Part shown: piece by piece, positions 47,942 through 59,025 of the stretch
Layout: the number at the start of each line of letters is the position of its first letter
Numbering within the stretch: the stretch's first letter is position 1
Origin: Heterodera schachtii
Lineage: Eukaryota; Nematoda; Chromadorea; Rhabditida; Heteroderidae
Reading direction: 5' to 3'
Assembly (NCBI GenBank): GCA_023374025.1
Contig: SIJG01000066.1
Coordinates: 496,001-560,000, forward strand
DNA length: 64,000 bases
The notes under the pieces: generated by a model
The model's input: the letters and a program-made list of their open reading frames with translations, nothing else
What the model was told of the DNA's origin: nothing
The model's database searches: none
Translations under genes and position numbers: made by a program

Positions 47942-48281
47942 CCCCTTTTTGATTGTTTTTGAGTAACGTCATAGCATCAAATTTTTCAGAATTTTTTGGT
48001 TATTACTTTTTGTAAATTTATTCTTAATATAAATGTATTATAATATTCTAGTCAAAATATAAATATGTAGGTAATTGTGAATAAAAAAAATGCAATCGAT
48101 CGAATTCATAAAATGTGGTTATGAATATTATTTTCTCTCATAAATTGGTTTGGAAAATATTAAAATAAAAACTCTAAATTATATTTAGGGTAAGCAAAAA
48201 GAATTAATTAGATTAAAATAATTATATTAATTTATTAGAATCATTTTTCCGTGCTGAACTGACTCGCCTGATATTAGTATC

Positions 48282-48356
48282 GCTCGTTTGGCCTAGTGGT
48301 TAGTTGTCTTGGATTCTGTTCATTCTTTACTAAGGTTCAAGTCGTTCGCATAGCGG
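48282..48356 (+). repeat. tRNA-like (SINE or tRNA-pseudogene) sequence
   Basis: A box TGGCCTAGTGG (48,289-48,299) and B box GGTTCAAGTCG (48,334-48,344) at tRNA spacing. Only two or three acceptor pairs form and the T stem has mismatches, so it is not a working tRNA. It resembles the unit at 4,119. Confidence 0.45.
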
Positions 48357-48554
48357 TATGTTTTCTTTTTTTTAAATTTTGTTGAAATGATCATTTTACT
48401 ATTAATAGGGTTGTGATTTTATTTATTTGAATATTTTTTCTGCTGCTCTATTGTGTTGAGAAATGCACGAAAAACATAATTTTTAGCCGAAATTGTTTCC
48501 TTGACTTTCATAAACAAAATGCGAAAATATTTTTTTTATCTCTTTATCAATATT

Positions 48555-49540
48555 TTGGAAACATTGGTAAATATTGATCATAGTCCCCAAACTCAAAAAT
48601 GCATAAAAACGGTCAGAATCGATGTAAAAAGGTTCGAAATGGGTTGGAAAAATAGAATTATGGGCGCGCTTGCCCTTTTTCAGGATGAAAAGTGCCGAAA
48701 ATGGAGTGCCAAACTCAGCTGGGACTCAATTGGCCGTGCTATAAAAAGCACTCAAAAGACATTTTAAATAATTTTCTAGGGTAATTTGTGGCGCTGATCA
48801 CGAATATGATCTTTATTTTGCGAAATTCTGAACCCCGAACCCTAATTCGAACAAAATTTAAAATTTATAAATTAAATGAAAAACAAATTTTTAGGGGTTT
48901 TCGAGGTTGCTGAACACGGTTATGAATATTTTCGCAAAAGGGAGCATGCGAAGACGGAGCAAGTAGTGGGGCGAGACGGAGGGCGGAGGAAGCAGTCTGA
49001 CGAGCGCCACAGGCGGTTGACTGCGGGGGCCCGAAGGGCCCCCGCCAATCAGTCAACCGCCTGCGGGTCACGCGCGGACTCCTTCCGTAGCCCGTAGTCT
49101 CGCCCCACCTACTGGCCGCCGTAGTCGAGTGTGCGGCGGTTTTTTAGCGCAATAAGCTAAATTCAATCTTTTATATTTGACGTTCTTTTAAAAACCCCTA
49201 AAAATTTGTTTTTCTTTAATTTATAAATTTGAAATTTTGTTCGAATTAGGGTTCGGGGTTCGGAATTTTGCAAAATAAAGGTCATATTCGTGATCAGCGC
49301 CACAAATTACCCTAGAAAAATTATTTAAAATGTCTTTTTAGTGCTTTTTATAGTGCGGTAATTTGAGTCCCAGCTGAGTTTGGCACCCCAATTCCGGCAC
49401 TTTTTCAGCCTGAAAAGGGCAAGCGCGCCCCTAATTCTATTTTTCCAACCCATTTCGAACCTTTTTACATCGATTCTGACCGTTTTTAAGCATTTTTGAG
49501 TTTGGGGACTATGATCAATATTTTCCGAAACATTGACTTC
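48555..49540. mobile_element. 1-kb foldback element 2, sharing the GC core of element 1
   Basis: Arms of about 380 bp are inverted copies (aatattgatcatagtcccc on the left, mirrored at about 49,505). The core (about 48,930-49,145) contains gggagcatgcgaagacgg, gggggcccgaagggcccccg and ctactggccgccgtagtcga. It is nearly the exact reverse complement of the core at 7,136-7,345. The arms are unrelated to those of element 1. No ORF is supported. Confidence 0.85.
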
Positions 49541-49596
49541 ATGATTTTTTGCTATTTGGTTGCAAAATCTGTTTAAATCAGGCTAAAATTAAATAA

Positions 49597-49765
49597 AATC
49601 CCCTGCGGCGCCTGGCAGCACCGTCGGCCCCAAAAACTCCTATTTTTCCTTAAAAATTGACCTCAAAATCACAAAAATTGGTTGTTTTCTGATAAATTCG
49701 GTTAACAATTTGACACTCAAATATACCAAAAATTTTCCCGGCAGCGCATACCGGCACCGCCGGAC
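49597..49765. repeat. Two diverged GC hairpins
   Basis: ctgcggcgcctggcagcacc (about 49,602) and ccggcagcgcataccggcac (about 49,739) belong to the dispersed hairpin family. The second follows an AT-rich lead with aatttgacactcaaat. Confidence 0.5.
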
Positions 49766-49989
49766 CCACCCCCCTTTTTCACAAAGTTCATTTGAAAAAA
49801 AGCTCGCCTCGAAAAAAAGAGCTTGAAAATCAAAAAAGGGGTCGCCTCGGTACTCCCCCCGCCCCGCCTCAATCGTCCGTCGTATGGCCCTTTCTTTACC
49901 TGAGACACCCCTTATACTTTTTTTTTTAATTTTAAGAATCTTAATTATTAAAATCTTTTTGTTTTCTAAACTTTTTTTCGAAAATATTC

Positions 49990-50480
49990 CGATTTTCTCG
50001 GCATGTAAATCGCAAATCCGAGAGAATTTTTGGACAAAAAAGAAATTGATAAAAGTAATGGGTCCTAAAAAGCTCAGAAATTGACAAAAAAAAAAGTTTC
50101 GATGGGCCAAAATCTTTTAAAACTACTTTCATATTTTGAACTACGCAAAAAGGAGCATGCGATGACGAAGCAAGTAGTGGGGCACCCGAGCGAGTGTCGC
50201 CCCACCTAACTACTGGCCGCCGTAGTCGAGTGTGCGCTGGGTTTTAGCGCAATAAGAAAAACTCAAAATTTTAAATTTGACGATATTTTTACCATTTTTC
50301 TTTGCACTGAACCGGTGTTTAATCAAAAAGTATTTTTTGACGTTTTTTGAGGACCCATAAGTTTTGTCAATTTACTATTTGTCCAAAAATTCTTTCGGAT
50401 TCTTCCATTACAGACCGAGAGCTATCAATTGATAAAATAATTTGTTTAATTTTGAGTCTGGGCCCTTTGAACCATATTTT
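49990..50480. mobile_element. Shorter foldback element 3
   Basis: The outer parts (gagaatttttggacaaaaa, aatgggtccta on the left; ggacccataa, ccaaaaattctttcgg, attacagaccgagagctatc on the right) match the arms of element 1. The centre (about 50,140-50,260) is a shortened version of the shared GC core, ggagcatgcgatgacgaagc to cgccgtagtcgagtgtgcg, with the central hairpin deleted. Confidence 0.75.
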
Positions 50481-50776
50481 CCTTTAAAAGTCTTTTTAAA
50501 TTGCACACGAATTCCTTCCTTTTTAGGGGGTGTATCTTTTCAAATTTTAGGCCGTTTCTTAGAGGAGGTCTTTTCGTTCTATTGCGTTTTTGTTAAGGAA
50601 ATTTCTCCCAAAGGGCAAACAAAAATTGAAAGGCACCCGAAGTTCGAAACAAACTTTTTGAAAATTGCCTTCATTTTGCAACCCGTGGCAATTTGTTGGC
50701 CAATTTCCCATTAATTTTTTTTGACAATTTTTTTTCTTCTTTTTTCATGTTATTATTAATCGTGTACATGATGAGT

Positions 50777-51382
50777 AGGGCCGCGATTTTTAGTGAAAAA
50801 CTATTTTTTTGCTCAATTGATTTGAAGAAAAGAGCTAAAAAACTCATTTCTGCATTAAAAATTTTCGATTCTGATGTCACTATCGGTCACTAAAAATCAC
50901 TATTTTGGCGCTTCGGTCACTAAAAGTGAAAATTCACTATTTTGACATTTTGTCACTTTTTTCATTATTTCGAAATTTTTTGAAAATTTCTCAATAAAAA
51001 TTCTATAAAAACGAAAAATACACCCCTAAGAATCGACTTAAAAAATTTCAGAAAAATACACCCCTAAAAATCGACGCAAAAATTTTCAAAAATATGCTCC
51101 TAAGAAATGAAAAAATTTTCTCAAAAATTCACTTTCTTGGCAAGAATTTTTAATTTTAAAATTATTTTTTAGCAACCTAGGGTTTTTTGCCCAAAATCCA
51201 GTTTTACTCATTTGCAACTGCAATTAGTGAATAAAAATTATTTTTGCTTAATTTTTGGCTAAAAATTATGTCACTATTGTTACTATTTCGCAGTTTTTGC
51301 CACTATTTTGGCATTTTTACTCACTATTTTTGTTAACTATTTTGAGATTTTTCGTCACTAAAAGTCGCGGCTTAAGCCCTTT
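50777..51382. mobile_element. About 600-bp TIR element
   Basis: Left end agggccgcgatttttagtga; right end tcactaaaagtcgcggctta, then agccct, is its inverse. The body is AT-rich with repeated 'tcactatttt' words and the phrase aatacacccctaagaatcga, also present in the array units near 38,820. No coding capacity. Confidence 0.65.
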
Positions 51383-52040
51383 TATGGTATAATTTTTGTT
51401 CAAATAGGTGAGAATAATGTGGAGACTAGGGATTCGGCACAAGAAAAGTGCCGGGACTCGGACAAGGATAGTGCCGGGATTCGGGACAGCCCAAAATACC
51501 CTGCGGCAGAGCCCTATTTTAACAAATGGAAATTATAAAACGTAAAAAATCATAAAAAAAAAAATAATTATATTACATTACATCATAGGTTGTCAAATTT
51601 TGTTGCCAATTTTGCATATTATCCACATAATTTATTTGGTATGACCATGCCTATTGCTTTACAAAGTGCATCCAAATGCCTTTCAATTGCATTCCCATGG
51701 TTTTGCCTCCCCGTGGTGCCCACCATTGGCCCACCAAATATTCATATCTATAGCCTATTGCAAAATTCATTAATGCTATTTCTTTCTCCTATTGTAAAGC
51801 ACCCATTTCCATAGCTTTGCACTTAGCTTTGGAGGATTATGGCATCAATAAATGACATAATAATAATAATTTTGCCGCAGAATAGAGGAGGTGGGGGGGG
51901 GGGGGAAAGTAGGGAGAGATGAAATTTTTTGCGAGGGCTGCATCCATATGATTTGAAGATGAAAATGGGGCCACGTCAGGCTAAAATTCATTAGCATATA
52001 ACCCGCTATTGAAGAAAGAATATTATCATAAATTAAAAAA

Positions 52041-53148
52041 ATGTTTTTTTCTTCAAAACCCATTCTTCTCCTTTTGCTGATAGTCGCAATGGACACTTTT
52101 ACTTCTTCACAGCCTATTGGAGAGGGTTTGTTTTGAAAAAAAATCATAATTTATGTTTTTGGGCAGTAATATTAAAAAATTTCAATTTTATTATAGGAAA
52201 TGATGACAAAGCAGTAGAGAAGAAATCCTCGTCAGCTGGCGGAGTTGGGAATGTCGCCAAAGGAGTTGTGTTATTGTTGGCTACGGCAGCGTCCTTTGCC
52301 AATGTGGCAGATGCGCGACCCTTAGTGCAGACCAATCATTTTATTGCTACCCCGTCGGTGCCACCACCGCCACCCAACCTAATGGTAAAGAATACAAGAT
52401 TAGAAATTCAGCATATAGGATTTTGAAAAGCTACTCAACAATGAGATTTCAAATTTAAACTCGTAATTAGTTTAGGAATTATAAGAATCCATCGTCGCGA
52501 TTAGACCCGAATTTAAGCATCAAGAATAAATGGCAATATTTGAAATTTGAATAAATTCTTTCCCAATTCTAAGACACCTCCTGTGCCAGAAAGCGAAATG
52601 CGTCGTAGAGTCAATGTGGTGAAAAAAGATGTTGTGCCAAATCCAAATGCTCCGGCTACAGGCCTCCCAGGAGTGCCTCCCGGCCTTTTTAACCCCAACG
52701 CCCCTTGCGGTACAAATAGCGCTGGTAGGAAGATGGGCCCGTGCGGTTACGCCCCTCCTGGCACGACGGGCATGCCAGCAGATCAAGTGGTTCATGAGGA
52801 CGAAGATAAGGTAAAAAATGATTTGATATTCTGAGAAAAAGATTGTTTAAGGGTTGGTGTGGTTGTTGTTAACCATTGGAGATAAAAGCGAATGCACAGT
52901 AAACAGCAGAAGATGGATGATCAGATGAGAAACAAATTCCCTTCCCCCGTCGTACAATAGGAAATTCCTCGAATTCTTTTTTTTTCAATTTCTTTTTTGT
53001 TGTAATTGTACCCCTGTTTCCCTACAGAAAAATCTTTTAACGCAAAATCTTTGTACAATCTTTGCATTTTTTGAGTTTTTAGAAAGGTGAAGGAATAGGT
53101 AAATTCACTTTTATTAAGGCTAAAAATTATTCCAACAAATTTTTGTGA
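52041..53148 (+). CDS. Diverged secreted Pro/Gly-rich effector-like protein, copy 5
   Basis: Exons 52041-52125, 52197-52384, 52574-52810 and 53083-53148 are in phase. The signal peptide (MFFSSKPILLLLLIVAMDTF) and the tail from MGPCGYAPPGTTGMPADQ to EDEDK are almost unchanged. The middle differs (shorter hydrophobic segment VLLLATAASFANVADA; ESEMRRRVNVVKKD; PGVPPGLFNPNAPCG). The last exon encodes KGEGIGKFTF and 11 more residues, in a different frame from the array copies because of a one-base difference. One TGGCAT lies upstream near 51,839; the other DOG-like words are mutated. Upstream homology to the array starts near 51,530. Confidence 0.82.
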
Positions 53149-53673
53149 CTCGATGCATTTAATTTGCCATTTCTGGACAAAATCTTTTCTTTCTAAATGA
53201 AGAAATAAAGTGTTTTGGGTGAATTTTTGATGGAAAACGGGTTTAATTTAAATTGAATTGATTAAATTTATTCAGAGATATTTGGCATTCTGCGCATGAT
53301 TAATCCCGCATTTTTGAAAAATGCGGGGATGAAATTTTTTCCCCTAAATTTGATTGGGAGAAGTATTCCATAAACCAGGCTTCAGCTCAAAATTCATTCA
53401 AATTTTGTGTTGAGTCAACCACTCTGTGTCCTCGTTGAAGAAATGCCGAGTAGAATCGCCAGCTGATTGCGATTTTTAAGCAAATTTGGAAAATTTCACA
53501 GAATTTTGAGTCAATCGGTGCCGGTGAATACACAAAATGCGGTCTATAAACAGGGCTTCCAACTCTGCTAATTTATCACCATTTTGATGCTTTTCAAGGA
53601 GTCAATAATGATTTTTTAGAGATGCTGATTTGATGATTTTTGATGCTTTTTTGAGAAAGTTTGCTGATTTATG

Positions 53674-53962
53674 GGTTTTGCGCCGACATTTGCGGACCAC
53701 TAAAAAAAGGTCCGTAGTTTGCTATTATAAAACTATGGATCCAAAATTTAAAATGAGCAACTACATACTATATTATCAATGGAAACTAAACTTTTTAAAA
53801 ATAAAATGGTTTATTATTTTCGGTGTTGATCGCATAAGTTGATCAGATTATTTTTTAAGGGTATTCAACTCGGAAAATAACAAATAAAATTTTTGTTTTT
53901 TTAGACAGTTCACTCCAGAAATAGTGGTCCGCATATGTCGGTCCGCAAATGTCGCACTACGA
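53674..53962. mobile_element. Small relative of the minisatellite foldback element
   Basis: Left end gcgccgacatttgcggacca; the right end carries gtggtccgcatatgtcgg and tccgcaaatgtcgca inverted. The core word gacatttgcgg is that of the 30-kb element. ATTTATG flanks both sides (53,667-53,673 and 53,963-53,969). It interrupts the 3' flank of copy 5, which is continuous in the array units near 37,365. Confidence 0.75.
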
Positions 53963-53969
53963 ATTTATG

Positions 53970-54629
53970 CTGATTCTTTTGAATAATTAGTTTCTCCATT
54001 TTCAGTACTTTATGAGTTCATAGCGCAAAATTTTCAAAATTTGCTGATTTATGCTGATTTTTGGAAAAACCCTCAAAAATGGCCATTTTAGCCTATCAGC
54101 ACTTATTAGCATAAGCTTAACTGCCTTTATAATTTTTGGACACCATTTTTATGAAAATTTTGGCAAAAAAAATTTCAAATCATTCATTCGTTTTCATATT
54201 TTTTATGTTTTTTTATTATTATAATACATCGCTGTGCAAAATTTGAACCGAATATAAAGAAGGGATCATGGAAAACATTGAAAATTTTGGATGCCTTTAT
54301 AATTATTGGACACACTGTAATTGCTAATTCAGTGAAGATCAGTTTAAAAATGGTCAATAATTCCAGTTTTCCCCCAGCTACCCGCCTAACGGCGCTTTTG
54401 GATATTATTCATTTTTTGCCATCGTATTTTAAAATTTTAACATTTCAAAAACTTTTTTTATTCACTTTTCTTTTTTTGCTATTTGACAAAATTTGTTTGT
54501 CCTAATTTTTTGCGAATTTTCTAGTAGAATTTTCAAAAAAATACACAAAGGATGGCTTACTTGGTTTCTAAGGTTTTTATGTTGGCATACAAACGGTAAA
54601 ACATAAAAAGGTTTTCCATCATTAATGCA
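53970..54629. other. AT-rich DNA, remnant of the array-type 3' flank
   Basis: The beginning (tttatgctgatttttgg, aaccctcaaaaatggccatt) matches the downstream flank of the array genes near 37,370-37,410. The rest shows no gene. Confidence 0.5.
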
Positions 54630-55115
54630 TTATTTTGTCATTCTCTTCAAAAGATTGTCAATTTGCTTGAGAATTTTCGTTATTTGATAAATTTTTGTTT
54701 CATATTTCTTTGAAAATTCCATGACTTCGGCACGCACTTTGGCCGAAATTCCTGCAAACATAATTTTTGAACTGCTTTTGAGCAATTGTTTCAACCAATC
54801 CAACAAATCTTTTTGGCTATTCGCTGCTGAGGACAACGCAATTTTTTCGTAAAATTCAATCGGAAAAATTAGCAAATTGTTTTTCATGTCCCATTTAATG
54901 CCTAAAAAATCCAAATCTGAATAATTTCTTTGCTTTTGCGATCAAAATCATCTCGGAAATGAACCAAATCATCATTGTAGCTTTGTCTAAGGGTCAAAAA
55001 AAGAAAAAATATTATTCTTCTCATTCCATACAAATAAAAAGCATTTTCATTTCTTCAATTTTCAGTTTAGATTTTCGAATTTCCGAAATAATAGGCATTT
55101 GATCTTTGCTAAAAA
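54630..55115 (-). CDS. Unrecognised small helical protein, possibly broken
   Basis: The main frame (54,914-54,630, open upstream to about 54,950) reads DFLGIKWDMKNNLL, KDLLDWLKQLLKSSSKIMFA, VRAEVMEFSKKYETKIYQIT, IDNLLKRMTK, then stop. It is helical with charged repeats. Two upstream segments, about 55,110-55,050 (QMPIISEIRKSKLKIEEM) and about 54,985-54,915 (SYNDDLVHFRDDFDRKSKEI), look like exons after ttag acceptors. The second is in a different frame from the main ORF, so a frameshift or an unseen splice is needed. No family is recognised. Confidence 0.4.
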
Positions 55116-55324
55116 ATAAATTTAAAAAATGTTTTTAGGGTTGAGCGTGAAGACAAGGGCTAGGTTTCCTTTCACCTTTTATTTTTTGAGGTGCAAGATG
55201 AAATGAATTGTATTTTCTATGGGGAAAAGGCAAAAAATTCTTTTTGGAAAAAATTTTGTATAAAATTATTTTTCGTTTGATTGGATATGGTGTGGTACAT
55301 ACATGCACAAGGGGTGTCTCGACA

Positions 55325-55385
55325 CCCCCCCCCCCCCCTCGTCGTAAGAGGCCTCGGACACCCCCCCCCCCCCTCGTTCGTCGTA
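55325..55385. repeat. Duplicated poly-C / tcgtcgtaa block
   Basis: Two units of 'ggacac', a C run of about 13-14 and tcgtcgtaa stand in tandem. They belong to the set of long G/C runs scattered over the window. Confidence 0.7.
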
Positions 55386-56719
55386 ATTCAGAAAATATTG
55401 CTGAACAAAAAATTCGCCTTCCTCCATTTATCACCTTTTAGCTTTTTGTCCTTTTTTATCTTTCACCCTTAATTTTTTCGATTAGCCAGGCCTGGTAAAA
55501 TTAAGACATGGAGGCTTTAAAACGCTCAAAAGGTAATTTTTTACTTTAAAGCGCCTTTTTGGTCTTATTAAAGGAATTCCAGCCCAAAAAAGTTTCGGGG
55601 CTCGACATCAGTCCCAAAACTGGTGACAGCGATGATTGTTAAAATCCATTTTTACCGTTATTATACGATTGATCATTCGATCGTTGCCGCTTCTCTTCAT
55701 CCGTGGCCTATTTTTTGTTCATCCGTAGGTGCGTATTTGACAAAATGGGTAAGAACGCCGGTAAAATTAAAATAATAATGGTAAATTGCATTGCCTACAA
55801 TTTAGAAAATTGATTAATTATTTTAATACATTAAAATCAAATAATTTATTTTTAGAGAATAAAATTATAATGCGTCATTTCCTTATTCATGGATACTTTC
55901 TTGAATAACCAAAAATATTTGTTGTAATGCAAATTGATTTTAGTCATTGTAAAAGCCAAAAAAAAAAATACGAATTCAATAAAATAACAATAAATTTAAG
56001 TATCAGATATTTCTTAAACAATTTTAAGAGTATTTAAAATATTTTCTAATAAAAATGTGGATGCATTCGCTTTTACTTTTTTAAAAGTAATTTTATCAAA
56101 TCCTAAAAATAGGCACCAAAAATGCTTAAATAGAAAAGACACAAAAATACCCAAATAGTCACAAATTCAAAAAATCGGGTTTAATTCCACCATAAAAACT
56201 ATTCATCAAATAAATTAATTTATCTTTTTCGCCATTCTTTTTCCAACTTTTAAAAATTGGAAAAAAGAATAAATTTCGCATAATTAATTAAAATTATATT
56301 TTAATATTAATTTTTATTTTCATTTCCTCTAAAATTTCTTTCATATTTTTTGTATTTGTTCCTCAAAATTTTGCATTTACAAATTTATTAATATTTGTCA
56401 AATTTCTGTTTCTGTCCATTTTCCAGCGCGCCCATGGACACCGCCGTAATAACTTTGACCAAAAAATCCTTAAAATGCCTTTTTGGTGTAAAATCGATAA
56501 ACAAACCTAGCCAAAACTCCAAAACATTCCCGGCAGCGCCAATCGAGTTCACCGGCCCACAAATTTCCAATCAAATTTACCCCAAATCCACAAATTGTCA
56601 TGTTTTAGAATTAAATTTTTAACAAACCTTATCCGCGAAAATCAATTAAGGGGCGAAGCAAAAAACAATTGAAATGATTGAAATGATATGTTTAACCGAG
56701 TTTAAGGCTGTTTTAAAAG
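55386..56719. other. AT-rich DNA, no confident gene
   Basis: A word-repeat tract (aaataggcaccaaaaatgct, acaaaaatacccaaatagtc) lies at 56,100-56,175. A short phrase with a gtaag donor near 55,745 could belong to the gene whose last exon is at 56,720, but I cannot support it. Confidence 0.4.
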
Positions 56720-56864
56720 CAACCCGTGCTCGGAAGGTTACAAATGCGTGCCCTACAAAAAGGAGGACGACCGCGGCTTCTGCTGGAAAGGCCCACAGGG
56801 AGATGGTGGCCAGTCCACTTTCGCATTGGCAATTCTGATGGCTGGAATGGTTATTCTGCTGTGA
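56720..56864 (+). CDS. Last exon of a Cys-rich, probably GPI-anchored protein
   Basis: After a ttttaaaag acceptor the frame reads NPCSEGYKCVPYKKEDDRGF, CWKGPQGDGG, then STFALAILMAGMVILL and TGA. A Cys-x5-Cys...Cys pattern followed by a small-residue spacer and a terminal hydrophobic segment with no cytoplasmic tail is typical of a GPI-attachment signal. Upstream exons were not identified within the preceding 1 kb, so this is either a partial gene with distant exons or an isolated duplicate. Confidence 0.6.
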
Positions 56865-57452
56865 TCGGACTTCTGATCAGAGAACACTGATGAATGTGAT
56901 CATAGACAGATCGATTGGAAAGCAAGCAACTGTTTTTTGGAACCATTCAACCTTTTTTATTTACAGCCGGGCTTTTGCATAACTCGAAATAAAGTAGGTT
57001 AACAGCCGCCAGAAAAAAGTTCTTTTCGCGTGTTTCAAACCTTAGGGAGCTCATATAGGTGAAAAATGGTAACCCTAGTCATTATCCGTAAATACAATAT
57101 AATCAAATATTTTGGGCACTTTTATAAAAAGGATTTTTTTAATATTTTGACATTTTTAGCAATAACCGGCGACGCCTAACGGCACCGCAGGCCCCTTCCC
57201 TATTCCTGAATTTTTTTTGAACAAAGCCCACTGCCAACATTGTGCGAAAAGCAACAACAAAAAAGTCAAACTTTATTGGTTGACCTCATTGACAATTAAT
57301 TACCTTCGACCACTCTCCGATACTCGGAACATTCGAAAAAACTTGGCCGACCCACCCCCCTTTTTCCATGTATGCGAAAGCTCACAAAAATTCATTGTTT
57401 TTTAAATTCATTCTTCATTTAAGCCCAAAAAGCTGTTTGAATAATTTTAGCC

Positions 57453-58573
57453 TCAATGTAGTGAATTCACTATTTCCTTACCATTCTAAAATTCCAATAA
57501 ACTGAAAATAATATGCAAGGATTGTGTAATAAAAGTTTGCGTTAAAATTTTTTGTCATAGGAGAAAAAGGGTACAATTACAAACAAAGAAATTGAAAAAA
57601 AGAATACGAGGAATTTCCCATTGTACGACGGGGGAAGGGAATTTGTTTCTCATCTCATCATCCATCTTCTGCTGTTTTCTGTGCATTGGATTTTGTATCC
57701 AATGGTTATCAACAACACCAACCCTTAAATAATACTTTTATCAGAATATCAAATCATTTTTTACCTTATCTTCGTCCTCATTCACTTTGTACTCATCTGG
57801 CAGGCCCGTCGTGCCAGGCGGGGCATAAATGCACGGGCCCATCGGCGTACCATCGCTATTTTTACCGCATGAGGCATTGGGGTTAAAGCCGCCGGGGGGC
57901 AGAGGCGCTACTTTAAAGCCAGTAGGCGAAGCATTTGGGTCCTGCACACCATCTTTTCTCACCACATTGGCTCTACGACGCATTGCACTTTCTTGCACGG
58001 GAGGTGTCTTAAAATTGGAAATCAATTTAATTCAAATATTTACATTTATTGAAGTGCTTAAATTTTTGGTCTCATCGCGACATTTGGTCATTTTTAATTA
58101 TTAAACTAATTGCGAGTTTTAAAATTCACAATCCCGATTCATGATTAATTTATCAAAACACAGATCAGAATTTTTAAATGCTGTTATTTTGTTAATACCA
58201 TTCGGGCGGATGGCGGTGGTGGCACCAACGGGGTAGCAATAACACGATTGGTCTGCACTAAGGGTCGCGCATCTGCCACTTGGGCAAGGGACCCTGCCGT
58301 AGCCAACAATGCCCCAGTAATAACTCCTTTGGCGACAGTCCCAACTCTGCCAGTTGAATAGGACTTCTTCTTTACTGCTTTGTCAGCATTTCCATTTCCT
58401 AGAAATAAAATTTCAAAAAATTACTGACCAAAAAAACAAAAAATTATTTTTTTCTAAAACAAAAAATTATTTTTTTTCTAAAACAAACCCTCTCCAATAG
58501 GTTGCGAAGAAATAAAAGTGTCCATTGCGACCATCATCAAAAGGAGAAGAATGGCTTTTGAAGAAAAAAACAT
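57453..58573 (-). CDS. Secreted Pro/Gly-rich effector-like protein, copy 6 (inverted)
   Basis: Exons 58573-58489, 58398-58199, 58007-57765 and 57485-57453 are in phase (GT-AG). The signal peptide is MFFSSKAILLLLMMVAMDTF. Exon 2 keeps KAVKKKSYSTGRVG, GVITGALLATAGSLAQVADA and a Pro hinge. Exon 3 keeps PLPPGGFNPNASCG and MGPCIYAPPGTTG but ends LPDEYKVNEDEDK; the last exon gives NGKEIVNSLH. It lies on the opposite strand from copies 1-5, so an inversion or separate duplication is needed. One ATGCCA remains upstream (near 58,824). Confidence 0.85.
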
Positions 58574-59025
58574 TTTTTGGTTTATGATATTTTTCTTTAT
58601 TCAATTGAGATTTATATGCTAATGATTTTAGCCTGACGTGGACCCATTTTAATTTTGTACAAAATCACATGAAAGAAGAAAATGTGTAAATATTTTACAT
58701 TATCCCAACCCCCTTTTGCAAAATAATTTTCAGGCTAATGCTGGGCTGCTCCACTGGAAGCATTACCATGGAAATCATTCATTTATTTAAGTCATAAAGA
58801 TGCACTTTCTATAATATTGAGTATGCCACACAATTATTACGTGGATAAAGCAAAATTATACTTCAAACAGAATTGGCCCTCACAAAAATGTGAAAAATTT
58901 TTGCATTTATTTTTTAGTTTTGTTTAATTTTATTACGATTTTACTTCCTGGTATTTTTTAACCGTCTTTTACAACAACAAAAAAAATTTCGTAATTCGGT
59001 ATATATTCTATCGTATTGCACTCGC

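Larger units (their letters stand above)
46390..47978. mobile_element. TIR element carrying a BEL/Pao fragment (unit D)
   Basis: The left 66 bp equals the start of the 428-bp element (ggtgctatgacttagtcaaa). At about 46,455 it switches to retrotransposon-derived DNA. The right end, gattgtttttgagtaacgtc then atagcatc, resembles the right terminus of the 428-bp element. The right flank (aaattttt) does not repeat the left AAATTAAC. It is either a related TIR element that captured retrotransposon DNA or a recombination product between two elements. Confidence 0.65.
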
